A stretch of 64,000 nucleotides of DNA. Origin: PLanc-01 sp034678485 (GTDB lineage Bacteria > Planctomycetota > Phycisphaerae > Sedimentisphaerales > Anaerobacaceae). The notes under the pieces were generated by a model. That model worked only from the letters and a program-made list of their open reading frames with translations, was not told the DNA's origin and searched no databases. Below are positions 41,367 to 49,991 of the stretch, piece by piece. The DNA is taken from the NCBI GenBank assembly GCA_034678485.1, contig JAXDBU010000061.1, forward strand, positions 1 to 64,000, written 5' to 3'. Numbering within the stretch: the stretch's first letter is position 1; every line of letters starts with the position of its first letter. The translations under genes and the position numbers were made by a program.

Positions 41367-41500
41367 GTCATGCTGAACGAAGTGAAGCATCCGGGCCCTG
41401 TAGGAGACGTGGCGTCCGAAATCGATACGCATCTTTCACTCCCGGGCCAGATCCCTTCGGAAGACTCAGGACAGGTTTTTCGCGTTGCTCAGGATGACAG
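41367..41500. repeat. Dispersed palindromic repeat, family E, full form
   Basis: TCATGCTGAACGAAGTGAAG (41368 onward) faces CAGATCCCTTCGGAAGACTC and GTTGCTCAGGATGAC at the other end, about 130 bases in total. On the minus strand it encodes the peptide CHPEQREKPVLSLPKG, a signature of this widespread repeat in several phyla. It fills the gap between purM and the membrane protein gene. Confidence 0.75.
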
Positions 41501-41575
41501 AAGAGCACCGGGTGAAACGTTGACGACTCTGTGGCGCCTGCCACGAACGGGACGACTGCTCTGTGGTCATCGCCC

Positions 41576-42616
41576 ATGAATCATGATCTCCGCGATCTCG
41601 GCCGGCACTTCGTCGCGACAGCCCTGTATGTCGCCTTCGCGGTCTACTTGTACCAGCCGCGATTCGCAACGTTCGCCGGCTGGCAATGGCTCATCCCTGT
41701 GAACTGTTGCGTCGGCGCGATGGGAGTCTACGCGTTGAGTCGTCGCTGGGTGCCCGGATTCAGCGGCGCGCTGCTGGCGGGACTGGTCTACGGCTTCGGT
41801 CCCTTCTTCCTGGGCCTGACCCGCATCCACCCCAGCGCAGGCTTCCTGGCCGGATGCATCCCGTGGCTCTTTATCCCGGCTGCCCTCCTGGGCAAGAGAT
41901 TCGGCAAGGCACTGGGCCTTCCGCTCCTGCTGGCGCCCTTCGTGGCGATCGTCTTGTTCTCGCATCTGTCCGCCGGACAACGGCTGTTCGCGGCGCCGCT
42001 CCACGTGGACGTTGGCCCGACGGATTTGGCCGGGTTCATCGCGCCGCTGGCAATGCTCGCCCGGAGCACCGCGCTGCTGGGACTCTACCACGTCCCCATG
42101 GCGGCGCTGGTTCTGGGCCTGGCGATGATGGGCAAGGCCCGTCGATATAGCATTTTCGTCGTCCTGCTGGCGGGCTTCGCACTGGCGTTCAGCAAGTCCT
42201 TCCTCAGCGCGACCCAAATCGCCAGGCTGGGCGTCAGCCCGATCCTCTGGGCGAGCATTCCAATGCTCTGGTGTGCGGTCCTGAGCGGCATCGGGCTTCA
42301 CGGCCTGATCGGAGCAGGCTACGCCGACCGCAAGTGGATTCTGGCAGCGGCCATCACGCTGGGCGTCCTGGCCATCGCCGCCCTGCTGCTGGCGGCCAAG
42401 TGCTTCCAGGTCATCCTCGGTCTCGGCGATGGCTACGCCCGCCTCTTCGTCGAAGCCGCCAAGATCTACCTCCTCGGCGCCCTCGCGACGGGCATTATCT
42501 TCTTCCTGACCCGCATGAAGCTCCGCGTCCACTGGCTCCGCTGGGCCATCCTTGTCACAGCCCTGGCTATCGACATCTTCCTCGGCGCCCGATACATCGT
42601 GGATCGCGTCCTGTAA
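41576..42616 (+). CDS. Multi-pass membrane protein of unknown function
   Basis: This 346-residue protein is nearly all hydrophobic helices, about nine to ten, such as FVATALYVAFAVYLY, ALLAGLVYGFGPFFLGL, IFVVLLAGFALAFS and AAAITLGVLAIAALLLA. Its N-terminal ALSRRWVPGFSGALLAGLVYGF pattern recalls glycosyltransferase-39-like or O-antigen-related membrane proteins, but no motif decides this. ATG 41576 follows the repeat at 41367-41500 closely, with no strong ribosome site. Confidence 0.75.
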   Translation: MNHDLRDLGRHFVATALYVAFAVYLYQPRFATFAGWQWLIPVNCCVGAMGVYALSRRWVPGFSGALLAGLVYGFGPFFLGLTRIHPSAGFLAGCIPWLFIPAALLGKRFGKALGLPLLLAPFVAIVLFSHLSAGQRLFAAPLHVDVGPTDLAGFIAPLAMLARSTALLGLYHVPMAALVLGLAMMGKARRYSIFVVLLAGFALAFSKSFLSATQIARLGVSPILWASIPMLWCAVLSGIGLHGLIGAGYADRKWILAAAITLGVLAIAALLLAAKCFQVILGLGDGYARLFVEAAKIYLLGALATGIIFFLTRMKLRVHWLRWAILVTALAIDIFLGARYIVDRVL

Positions 42617-43054
42617 CCCAGATGGTGCGTGATACGCACCCTACTACGCCGTCCCCGTTCAAATGATGGGTGACACCCACGTGAGATGGAATAGCGGTCC
42701 GGGTCACATCCGGATTCCGCCGCGCAGCGGCGGGAGTCTATCGCATGGGAGGCGGCAGCAATCGGGGTGCTTCGCACACCCTCAATCGAGCGCTTCCCTC
42801 GTGATGCCGCTGGAGCGACACGTCATGTGTGTGAAATGTGCAGGCGCCAACCCTGAGTCCGTTGGGCTATGCCGGCGGCGCGGGGATCCGCTACGAGCGT
42901 GACACCGCCAGCCGGAAGGAAACCGCCGGGACGCACCGCGGCCGGCAACCGGTTTGTGTGGGTTTCGCCCACAAGCCTTGTCGGATCCAGGTCTGGGTTG
43001 AGATCGAAGGCCGTCCCGAGCGCTCGGGGTCTCGTGGATGACCGTCTGTTTTGC
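42617..43054. other. Intergenic region with short hairpins
   Basis: This 438-base gap lies between convergent genes. I see a family I hairpin (GGTGCGTGATACGCACCC, about 42623-42640), a small relative at about 42764 (GGTGCTTCGCACACC), and a hairpin TTGTGTGGGTTTCGCCCACA near 42954. No gene is convincing. The hairpins could help bidirectional termination. Confidence 0.55.
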
Positions 43055-43837
43055 TCAGGCGCACCTGCGGAGCTTCATGCCCGCTACGCCGAGACCGAGC
43101 AGGCCCAGCAGAACCGCGGCCGGGACCGGCACGACGGTCATCGTATCCGGCACCAAGATCCAGGCAAGGACGGAGGGATCGTTGCAGCTCAGCATCGAAT
43201 CGAAGGCGAAGCCGGAACTGACCGTGTAGCCGCCCAGACCGGAATCCCAGACAGCGCTGTCAAGGAATCCCTGGTTGGTGGCCTCGGAGGGGCCGTCGCT
43301 GCCGCGGGCGTAGAAACTGCCCCACATCGGCGCCTGGGAACTAACAATCGTAATACGGCCATCCGCCAATTCGCCCGCTCCGGTACTGTCGCGATCATCC
43401 CCATACATGATGAAGTTCATATAGTAGCTGGGATCGCTGGCAGGCGCATCCCACAGATGAAAACCGCCGTACTCCGGGGTGAGGGAGACAACGTTGCCTG
43501 TGGCGTCTGAGATGTACCCGTACGTTGCGCCGGCAACACTGCTGACCTGCAGCTTGAAGAAGCGGGTGATGCTCGGGTCCAGCGGGCTTCCATCCTGGTC
43601 CTTGAATGTGTAGGTGTAGTACCACAGATCTCCCGTCTGCTCGGCGCTGAAAGTGATCCGGAACCCACTCGGATCGGTGTACCGCTTCGTGCTCGCAGTC
43701 CACGCATCATCCGTGACCAACTGACCTGAATAGGCCGTGGAGCGTGTGCCGCTGTACATATCCGCTGACACGACGGTTGCCGTGGACAAGAGAGTGAAGA
43801 CTGCCACAGCGAGACATGACACCACTGTACTCTTCAT
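43055..43837 (-). CDS. PEP-CTERM-like exported protein
   Basis: The 260-residue protein has a signal peptide (MKSTVVSCLAVAVFTLLSTA) and a C-terminal sorting tail, VPVPAAVLLGLLGLGVAGMK followed by LRRCA: a short proline motif, a hydrophobic helix and a basic end, the layout of PEP-CTERM signals used by exosortase systems. The body is beta-rich and unrecognised. ATG 43837 has a perfect AGGAGGT ribosome site. It may be an extracellular or envelope-anchored structural protein. Another protein with a similar tail lies at 55257-55955. Confidence 0.75.
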   Translation of the reverse strand: MKSTVVSCLAVAVFTLLSTATVVSADMYSGTRSTAYSGQLVTDDAWTASTKRYTDPSGFRITFSAEQTGDLWYYTYTFKDQDGSPLDPSITRFFKLQVSSVAGATYGYISDATGNVVSLTPEYGGFHLWDAPASDPSYYMNFIMYGDDRDSTGAGELADGRITIVSSQAPMWGSFYARGSDGPSEATNQGFLDSAVWDSGLGGYTVSSGFAFDSMLSCNDPSVLAWILVPDTMTVVPVPAAVLLGLLGLGVAGMKLRRCA

Positions 43838-44197
43838 CGACTTGATACCTCCTGACAACAGTTTGGCCTGTTTCATGTGTACCGCGACTGGGTTTCCAGC
43901 CGTTTGACACTGCCCAGTCCGAACAGACTACAAGGATTCCTCCGCGCAGCTTCTGCGGGTCACTGATTGCACGTATTATATCGGATACGGCAAGACATGA
44001 GTCGCGAATTCCGCAGGGGGCGCACTAAGTCCCACTTCCACAAGAACTTACGTTCCATTTTCGGTCGAGAGCAACTGAGAAATGAATCTCGTCTTCGCAG
44101 GCGCATTGTCGATTGCAGAATACGCACCTGCTGTGTAGCCTATGGGTGGGCCGGGTCGCGGCCAGACGGAATGGTCCTTGGATGAAAGGAATCGGAA
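43838..44197. other. Intergenic region between divergent envelope genes
   Basis: About 360 bases between the PEP-CTERM-like gene and the lipoprotein gene. A possible -10 box TATTAT lies at 43974, but no good -35 box is at 17 bases. Nothing else is seen. Confidence 0.45.
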
Positions 44198-44734
44198 ATG
44201 GATAGGCGATGCTGCATTGGGCTGTCGCTGCTTGTCGCGACGGCCGTGTTCCTCACAGGTTGCTCTCACGGTTCCGGCGTGGAGTTCGGGGTGTTCGGAT
44301 CGTCCCTGGATTCCCGCGACCTGCACGACGGCTACGGCGGCGGCGCGAAGCTGGAGCTCAACCCCATCGACCTGGTGAGCGTGGACGCCCGCGCCAGTTG
44401 CATTCGCTTCAACGATCCCGACATCAACATGTACCCGCTGGAAGTAGCCGGACTGGTCAATTCCGCCGCACTCGGCGAACGAATCGTCCTCTATGGCGGC
44501 GCCGGCCTGGGTTACTATTTCTTCGATGGCGACGACGTGGACCTGGACGACGCGGCGGGCTTCTTCCCTGTCGTGGGGCTCGAGATCGGCCTGCACCGCC
44601 TCTCCGTGATGGCCGAGGCCCGATGGCTGTTCCTGGAAGCCGATATGGACAGCGTCAAGGAAGAGTTCCGAGACTGGGCCGATCTCGACGTGGACGGTCT
44701 GGGCATCAACATCGGGTTGTTGTTTCGACTCTGA
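44198..44734 (+). CDS. Lipoprotein with outer-membrane beta-barrel-like body
   Basis: The 178-residue protein starts with a lipoprotein signal (IGLSLLVATAVFLTGC, lipobox L-T-G-C). The body shows alternating strands typical of a small porin-like barrel, VLYGGAGLGYYFFDG and FFPVVGLEIGLHRLSV, and ends in GINIGLLFRL. The ATG has AAAGGA upstream. No family is recognised. It is followed by a small cytoplasmic protein gene 17 bases later. Confidence 0.7.
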   Translation: MDRRCCIGLSLLVATAVFLTGCSHGSGVEFGVFGSSLDSRDLHDGYGGGAKLELNPIDLVSVDARASCIRFNDPDINMYPLEVAGLVNSAALGERIVLYGGAGLGYYFFDGDDVDLDDAAGFFPVVGLEIGLHRLSVMAEARWLFLEADMDSVKEEFRDWADLDVDGLGINIGLLFRL

Positions 44735-44751
44735 GCGATTGACGTAGCGGC

Positions 44752-45066
44752 ATGAATCCCAAAGCAGCCGAGGCATGGAACTTCGCCCTGGCGAAGCTCG
44801 ATTCCGCTCGGCAATACATCGAGCAGGAAGAAGACGAACTGGCCAAGACCGGGATCGCCCAAGCGGTCTACATGGGCGCCGGCGCCATCTACTACCTGCT
44901 GGGCCAGGGACCCCAGGAGCAGGCGGCCCATCAGGCGGCTCAGGGGCTCATCAGCGACATGGTCGACGGCCAGGCCCGCGCCGACGACGCCTACATCGTC
45001 GCCCGCAGGATCCTGACCTGCATCGCCGAGCTGTCGCCCGAAGAAGACAGGCTCCCCCCTCCTTAG
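44752..45066 (+). CDS. Small helical hypothetical protein
   Basis: This 104-residue protein is soluble and helical, with tetratricopeptide-like spacing in WNFALAKLDSARQYIEQEED and AVYMGAGAIYYLLGQG. I do not recognise a family. It is close to the lipoprotein gene on the same strand and is probably co-transcribed. Its stop codon borders a dispersed repeat at 45066. Confidence 0.6.
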   Translation: MNPKAAEAWNFALAKLDSARQYIEQEEDELAKTGIAQAVYMGAGAIYYLLGQGPQEQAAHQAAQGLISDMVDGQARADDAYIVARRILTCIAELSPEEDRLPPP

Positions 45067-45208
45067 GATGCACCACAGAGCCACGGAGAACCCAGAGAAG
45101 ATGGGGCGATATGCCACCCGAGCCGCATAATCGCCATCCTCTCACGCCCTCACCCTTCTATGCGTTTTTCGTCCCTATCCGTGCCCCCCGTGCCTGTGTG
45201 GTGCATCC
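45066..45208. repeat. Inverted-repeat element, family D (CACCACAGAG...)
   Basis: GGATGCACCACAGAGCCACG (45066 onward) and the opposing CCGTGCCTGTGTGGTGCATC (to about 45208) are near-complementary ends of a roughly 143-base element without coding capacity. The same arm sequences occur near 49.55, 49.97, 51.75 and 58.0 kb. Confidence 0.75.
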
Positions 45209-45305
45209 GGTGAACGCAGTTGGGCGTCAGAACGTACTTGAGGAAAGGGCCCGCTCCGCCGAGCGTCGAAGGCTATGGTGCGCCCTCTCGTCAATGGGGA
45301 CGGTC

Positions 45306-46607
45306 ATGACGCATTACACGTATCTCATCATCGGGGGCGGAATGACGGGCGATGCCGCCGTACAGGGGATTCGCGATCTCGACCCACGAGGGAACATCGG
45401 GATGATCGGCGAGGAAAAGGACCCGCCGTATAACCGCCCGCCGTTGTCGAAAGGGCTCTGGACGGGCCGGGAGTCGCTGGAGACGATCTGGCGCCACACG
45501 ACGGAGCGTAACGTCGATCTGCATCTGGGGTGTCGAGCCGAGAAGCTCGATATGCAGAGCCGGCTGGTCGTCGACAACCACGGCGGGGTGTACACCTTCG
45601 ACAAGCTGCTTCTGGCCACGGGAGGCCGACCTCGCCGTCTGCCCTTCGGCCAGGATTCGATCATCTACCTCCGCACGTTGGAGGACTATCGGCAGCTTCG
45701 TGCAGCCGCCGAACAGCGCCGGCGGTTCGCCGTCATCGGCGGCGGGTTCATCGGCTCGGAAATCGCGGCAGCCTTGGCCATGATGGGCAAGGAGGTCACG
45801 ATGATCTTCCCCGAGATCGGCATCGGAGGGTACCTGTTCCCGCCGGAACTCTACAGATTCCTGAACGATTACTACCGACAGAAGGGCGTCCACGTGCTCA
45901 GCGGCGAATTCGTCAGCGGCGCCCCGCAGATCGTTGCCGGCGAGTTCGTCAGCGGCCTCGACCGGAGCGGCGACGAGTACGTTCTGCACACCTCCGGAGG
46001 CCGGCAGGTGGTCGTCGATGGCATCGTCGCCGGAATCGGGATCGAGCCCAACACGGAACCGGCCCAACAGGCACACCTGACGGTGGACGACGGCATCTGC
46101 GTCGACGAATTCCTGCGGACCAGCCATCCGGACGTCTACGCCGCGGGCGATGTCGCGAGGTTCTACAATCCGGCCCTGGGCAAGAGCCTCCGCGTCGAAC
46201 ACGAGGACAACGCCAATGCGATGGGACGCATGGCGGGCAGAAACATGGCGGGGGCAAGCGAGCCGTACCATTACCTGCCGTGTTTCCATTCCGAGTTGTT
46301 CGACCTGGGCTATGAAGCGGTCGGCATCGTGGACTCGCGACTCCAGACCACACCCGACTGGGAAGACCCATTCCACAAGGGCGTCGTCTACTATCTCAAG
46401 CAACACCGAGTTCGCGGCGTGCTGTTGTGGAACGTCTGGGAGCGGGTCAATGCCGCCCGCGACCTGGTCGCCACGAAGCAGGAGTTGCGCCCAGAGAGCC
46501 TCAAGGGTCGCCTCGTCGCGGCGACGAAGGGTATGCGATGGAGCCCCTCTCCCAGGGTTTCCCCCCAGAGGCCCACGGCGTCCCGGGCACGGACTTACGG
46601 CTTCTGA
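45306..46607 (+). CDS. FAD/NAD(P)-dependent oxidoreductase
   Basis: This 433-residue protein is a class I pyridine-nucleotide oxidoreductase close to ferredoxin/rubredoxin reductases and AIF-type proteins. The FAD motif is LIIGGGMTGDAAV near the N-terminus, the NAD(P) motif AVIGGGFIGSEIAAAL in the middle, and the second FAD motif VYAAGDVARF near residue 280. There are no redox-active Cys pairs, so it probably passes electrons to a partner protein. It has a disordered C-terminal tail (SPSPRVSPQRPTASRAR). ATG 45306 has GGGGA upstream; ATG 45294 is also possible. Confidence 0.85.
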   Translation: MTHYTYLIIGGGMTGDAAVQGIRDLDPRGNIGMIGEEKDPPYNRPPLSKGLWTGRESLETIWRHTTERNVDLHLGCRAEKLDMQSRLVVDNHGGVYTFDKLLLATGGRPRRLPFGQDSIIYLRTLEDYRQLRAAAEQRRRFAVIGGGFIGSEIAAALAMMGKEVTMIFPEIGIGGYLFPPELYRFLNDYYRQKGVHVLSGEFVSGAPQIVAGEFVSGLDRSGDEYVLHTSGGRQVVVDGIVAGIGIEPNTEPAQQAHLTVDDGICVDEFLRTSHPDVYAAGDVARFYNPALGKSLRVEHEDNANAMGRMAGRNMAGASEPYHYLPCFHSELFDLGYEAVGIVDSRLQTTPDWEDPFHKGVVYYLKQHRVRGVLLWNVWERVNAARDLVATKQELRPESLKGRLVAATKGMRWSPSPRVSPQRPTASRARTYGF

Positions 46608-46622
46608 CGCCCAACCTCGGCA

Positions 46623-47216
46623 TCACAGGCTTTGCGGCTTGGCTTCTATCGCCTGCTGGGGTGTCTCTGCCAGCTTGCGTTTCTCTCTGGCTCGGCGTCC
46701 TTCCTCGATCTTGGCGTCGATCCACTTCATGTATTCGAGGTACGGCTCGCGGTACTCCGCATCGCAATACCAGAGACCATCGGTGAGCTTGACGTCCCCG
46801 CTGCCCTCTTGGCCTTCGGGGAACGCGACCACTCCGTACCAGTCGGGACCGGGGCGCAATTCGATCGTGACATCGCCCTTGCTGCCGGTGTCGAACCAGA
46901 TGATGGCCGGCTCGATGTCGCGGATCGCCTGTGGGATGGACAAAGCCTGCGGATCGTGCTTACCCGAATGGAAGGAGAAGTAGCCCTGGACCCCGAACTC
47001 GCCCGACGCCACGCGCCGCGAGAGTTCTCTGCAAGCCGCCAGCAGTTCAGCGTAGTCCGTTTCACAGAACAGGTGATCTCGTCCACGGTTTGCGGCGCGT
47101 CGGAGTCTCTCCAGAAACACCATGAAGCGAGCAATAGGAACAACCACAAGAATAGACAGAATCGCCAGGACCGTCGCAACCGCACCCCACACAAGGTGTC
47201 TTCGACTCACTTTCAT
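46623..47216 (-). CDS. Membrane-anchored hypothetical protein
   Basis: This 197-residue protein has one N-terminal membrane helix (GAVATVLAILSILVVVPIAR) and a soluble domain outside the membrane. It contains AIIWFDTGSKGDVTIELRPG and YMKWIDAKIEEGRRARE segments. I do not recognise the family. Its ATG overlaps the stop of the retropepsin-like gene (47213-47216), so translation is coupled to it. Confidence 0.65.
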   Translation of the reverse strand: MKVSRRHLVWGAVATVLAILSILVVVPIARFMVFLERLRRAANRGRDHLFCETDYAELLAACRELSRRVASGEFGVQGYFSFHSGKHDPQALSIPQAIRDIEPAIIWFDTGSKGDVTIELRPGPDWYGVVAFPEGQEGSGDVKLTDGLWYCDAEYREPYLEYMKWIDAKIEEGRRAREKRKLAETPQQAIEAKPQSL

Positions 47217-47668
47217 CGTCGTCTCTGGGCCGGGTTTCGGAGCGAGAAGACCTCCGCCGGGTAGTCGATCTCAAGCACAAAGGACCTGAGGAAGTTGCCC
47301 GCGCCGAGCAGAAATGACTCGCGGCCGTCGATGAAATCGACGGGAGTTTCCCGCTGCGCGTGGAGAACTTCCCGGCCAGGCAGCCCATCGGGACGCACAG
47401 ACAGTACCTCGATACACGATGTATGCGAATAGGCCCAGGTCCTTCCGCTGGCTGTGCGCACTGTCTTCCTGGTCAGACCATTCCGCAGGGTGTGGCCCAA
47501 ATGGCGTGCAATCGAGCCCGGAAACACACATTCGTCGGCGCCCGTGTCCACGACCGCCTTCACAACGATTGACGCCACATCGGAATGAGGATTGCTCACG
47601 CGAATCCACAACATCGGGCGTGAGCAGCCGGGTGCGATTCGCGTGAATGGATACGCTCTAATTGGCAT
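47213..47668 (-). CDS. Retropepsin-like aspartic protease
   Basis: This 151-residue protein carries the aspartyl-protease active-site motif VVDTGADECVFP (D-T-G-A) near residue 40 and an ILGxG-like second region, FLLGAGNFLRSFVLEID, near the C-terminus. It is the size of one retropepsin lobe, so it would act as a dimer. Single-lobe bacterial enzymes of this kind are common in bacteria. There is no reverse transcriptase nearby. It lies 4 bases after the DUF5678 gene's stop codon. Confidence 0.75.
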   Translation of the reverse strand: MPIRAYPFTRIAPGCSRPMLWIRVSNPHSDVASIVVKAVVDTGADECVFPGSIARHLGHTLRNGLTRKTVRTASGRTWAYSHTSCIEVLSVRPDGLPGREVLHAQRETPVDFIDGRESFLLGAGNFLRSFVLEIDYPAEVFSLRNPAQRRR

Positions 47669-47672
47669 ATCG

Positions 47673-47879
47673 TCAGTAGATCAGAGACTCGCCAGGCCTC
47701 GGAACGAAAACGATGGCCGGAACTTTGACTCCGAGCCTTCGAGCCCGCGCCACAACGGCGCCAGCGCTCTTTCCCGAAGCGATCACCTTCTTGCCGGCGG
47801 AAGGATCGAAAGCTACGTATTTGCCCTCATACTTGGCATCCACCACAAGATCGGCCATCTTCTGGTTCTTCTTGGCCAT
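47673..47879 (-). CDS. DUF5678 family protein
   Basis: The 68-residue protein fits DUF5678: a short Lys-rich start and the core YEGKYVAFDPSAGKKVIASG, ending in VPAIVFVPRPGESLIY. The function is unknown. Pairing with a retropepsin-like gene directly downstream on the same strand, almost without a gap, suggests a functional pair. ATG 47879 is chosen where the family starts; six codons of frame precede it. Confidence 0.75.
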   Translation of the reverse strand: MAKKNQKMADLVVDAKYEGKYVAFDPSAGKKVIASGKSAGAVVARARRLGVKVPAIVFVPRPGESLIY

Positions 47880-47987
47880 GATAGAATTCCGCCTCAACAG
47901 GTCGATCTGATCGACTCACGTTTTAATCGTACCATACCGCGGGCATCATGTCAACCTGTTTTGACCGCGTGGCGCCCTTGGGAACGA

Positions 47988-49577
47988 TCAGCGAACAATA
48001 AGGCGTTTCTCGATCCCAGTGGTGATCGCGACACTCAGACCCTGGTGGAGCTGCCTGCCGGTGTGCGGGGTCTTCGAACCGGAATCGAGATCCTCGACAA
48101 TGTACTGCCTCTGGGCCTCGACCGTGAACCACTCGGGCAGCGTGTTCATTCGCGGCCAATCCTGCGCAAAGCCCATGTACTCTTTGTGACGCGGGATGTC
48201 GAAGCAGAGTTTGCCCGACCAGTCCTTGTCCGACTTCATCACGATCGCGAGCCCATCGCTCGTGCGGACGGCGCCGAGTTGAAGCCCTTTCTGCCAGGGT
48301 CGGGCGATGACGCCCTGCGTGTGCATCAGGGCGTGCATCAGGACGGTGCGGACGCCATTGGCTTCGAGCTTCATCGTGCCCCAGAGCTTGGCGGTCTCGA
48401 GCGGCTCGTTTGACCGTGTGACGCTGCGGGCCATCTCGCGATCCACCCACTGGAAGCCCTCCTGGACCGGGAGGCGATTGAGCAGGTAGATCGCGCCCTC
48501 GAGGGAGTCGGCGAAGCCGTCGATGTTGTAGTTGCCCTCCCAGTTGTAGTTGTCGTAGGCCGGCTTCATGAGGTTCCGCAGCGTCCGCTCGACCTGCGTG
48601 CGATAGATCGGCCGGCCGATCGCCAGGTCGTAGCAGAGGTAGCCGACGTAGTTGTAGCCCCAGCCGTCGCTGAGCAGGCCCCACCAGCCGTCGCGACGAG
48701 TGACGTGGTTGTACATCAGACCGTCCTCGTTGCAGCCTTTGGCGAGGACCGCGTCGAACATGCGTTTGAGCTTGGGCTCGTACTCCTTGGCCTTGGGCCG
48801 GTTCGTCTGCTGCTCGACCGCCAGGAGCAGGCCCAGTCCACCGAGGATCTCGCAGCCGTGATCGCGGAGCCGCTCGGGCACGTAGTTCGGCTGGGCGAAG
48901 TAGTAATCCGCCAGCCGTTCCGCCCACGTCACGAACTCCTCCCGCCCGGTCATCGTGAACAATCGCGGCAGACTCTGGAGGTTGTCGCCGTTGACCTCGA
49001 CGTTCATCGACGGGACCTTGCCGAACGGCGTGTCGATCCTCGCGCTGCCCCACAGGTCCTCCTCGATGGCGGCCATCCGGTCGAACCACTCGTCCTTGCC
49101 GGTGACTTCGACGACCGCGACGAGCCCGTCCTTGACGTACTCCGACGCCTGGAAGACGATCTCGTCATAGTCGGGGATGATCTTGGCGCCCTTTCGCCAG
49201 TCATACGGGACCGGGACGCGGTCGAGATGGTTGCACAACTGCTGCTCGGCGCGCAGGACATTCCGCACCGGTCCATTCAGGGCGTCCAGATCGACGACAA
49301 ACGCAGCCCAGCACAGGAACGGATAGCAGTCGGCCGCGGTGTCGCGGTAATTCCAGTTCCCATCCGCCGGGTAGAGACCCGTGTTCGGATCGATCACCGG
49401 CAGCGCCGTCTCGTGCAGCCATCGCTGCACCTTGCTGAGGGCATACCCCGCGATCTGACCCGACCGCGAAGCCTGCGCGAAGACAGTCTGCTCGATCCGC
49501 GGCTGAGCGCCAACCGACACCACGCTGACAGATATCACCACAGAGACACAGAGGACACGGAGAAGAACTGGTGTCAT
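47988..49577 (-). CDS. Secreted alpha-barrel protein, possible glycoside-processing enzyme
   Basis: The 529-residue protein is exported. Its hydrophobic core LLRVLCVSVVISVS is encoded by a family D repeat. The mature part is rich in helices with Trp and Tyr at spacings like the six-hairpin (alpha/alpha) toroids of glycoside hydrolases and lyases, for example GWWGLLSDGWGYNYVGYLCY and AYDNYNWEGNYNIDGFADSL. No catalytic motif is decisive and I cannot name the family. The ATG overlaps the stop codon of the GxxExxY gene (ATGA), so translation is coupled. Its neighbour at 49992-51785 is also a secreted carbohydrate-type protein. Confidence 0.7.
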   Translation of the reverse strand: MTPVLLRVLCVSVVISVSVVSVGAQPRIEQTVFAQASRSGQIAGYALSKVQRWLHETALPVIDPNTGLYPADGNWNYRDTAADCYPFLCWAAFVVDLDALNGPVRNVLRAEQQLCNHLDRVPVPYDWRKGAKIIPDYDEIVFQASEYVKDGLVAVVEVTGKDEWFDRMAAIEEDLWGSARIDTPFGKVPSMNVEVNGDNLQSLPRLFTMTGREEFVTWAERLADYYFAQPNYVPERLRDHGCEILGGLGLLLAVEQQTNRPKAKEYEPKLKRMFDAVLAKGCNEDGLMYNHVTRRDGWWGLLSDGWGYNYVGYLCYDLAIGRPIYRTQVERTLRNLMKPAYDNYNWEGNYNIDGFADSLEGAIYLLNRLPVQEGFQWVDREMARSVTRSNEPLETAKLWGTMKLEANGVRTVLMHALMHTQGVIARPWQKGLQLGAVRTSDGLAIVMKSDKDWSGKLCFDIPRHKEYMGFAQDWPRMNTLPEWFTVEAQRQYIVEDLDSGSKTPHTGRQLHQGLSVAITTGIEKRLIVR

Positions 49578-49991
49578 AAGACCCTCCTGCGAATACCATT
49601 CTTCAGAACGGGTACATTGAAATTGACCAACAGGCCGACCTTCCAGCCGCCCAGACGCAAATAGGTCAACAATTGAGCCTCATGAATAGGCTCAATGGCT
49701 GAGATTGCCTTGATCTCCACGACGATAGCATTCTCGACAAGGAGGTCAAGGCGGTAGCCACATTCGAGCCGGATTCCCTTGTACTCGACAGGCAGCGGGC
49801 GTTGCCGCTCGAATGACACGCCGCACAGCTTCAAATCGTGACACAGGCACTCCTCATAGGCCGATTCCAGCAATCCGGGTCCCAGCGCGCGGTGGACTTC
49901 AATCGCTGCCCCAATGATCCGCTCAGTAATCTCATTCGAGTCTGCCATTCATTTCCTCTCCTTTCTCCGTGTCCTCTGTGCCTCTGTGGTG
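49536..49991. mobile_element. GxxExxY gene bracketed by inverted family D repeats
   Basis: CACCACAGAGACACAGAGGA (49536-49566) and its near-reverse complement ending CTCTGTGCCTCTGTGGTG (49961-49991) enclose about 390 bases that hold only the GxxExxY nuclease gene. The left end (as drawn) encodes the signal peptide of the next gene and the right end supplies the leader of the nuclease gene. Whether it moves as a unit is not known. Confidence 0.6.
49574..49948 (-). CDS. GxxExxY family protein, PD-(D/E)XK nuclease fold
   Basis: This 124-residue protein has the namesake motif GPGLLESAY (G-L-L-E-S-A-Y) and a PD-(D/E)XK-like core, YRLDLLVENAIVVEIKAI (D, then E-x-K), followed by EPIHEAQLLTYLRLGGWKVG. 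The TIGR04256-type family is widespread and its role is not established. ATG 49948 follows GGAGAGG contributed by the flanking repeat. It ends NGIRRRVL and overlaps the next gene. Inverted repeats surround the gene, which suggests a link between the nuclease and the repeat family. Confidence 0.85.
   Translation of the reverse strand: MADSNEITERIIGAAIEVHRALGPGLLESAYEECLCHDLKLCGVSFERQRPLPVEYKGIRLECGYRLDLLVENAIVVEIKAISAIEPIHEAQLLTYLRLGGWKVGLLVNFNVPVLKNGIRRRVL

Noticed and set aside
42869..43510. Plus-strand open frame opposite the PEP-CTERM-like gene
   Set aside because: It is the shadow of a minus-strand gene that has a signal peptide, a sorting tail and a perfect ribosome site.
47213..47668. 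Retroelement suggested by the retropepsin motif
   Set aside because: No reverse transcriptase or integrase is nearby; single-lobe bacterial aspartic proteases are common.
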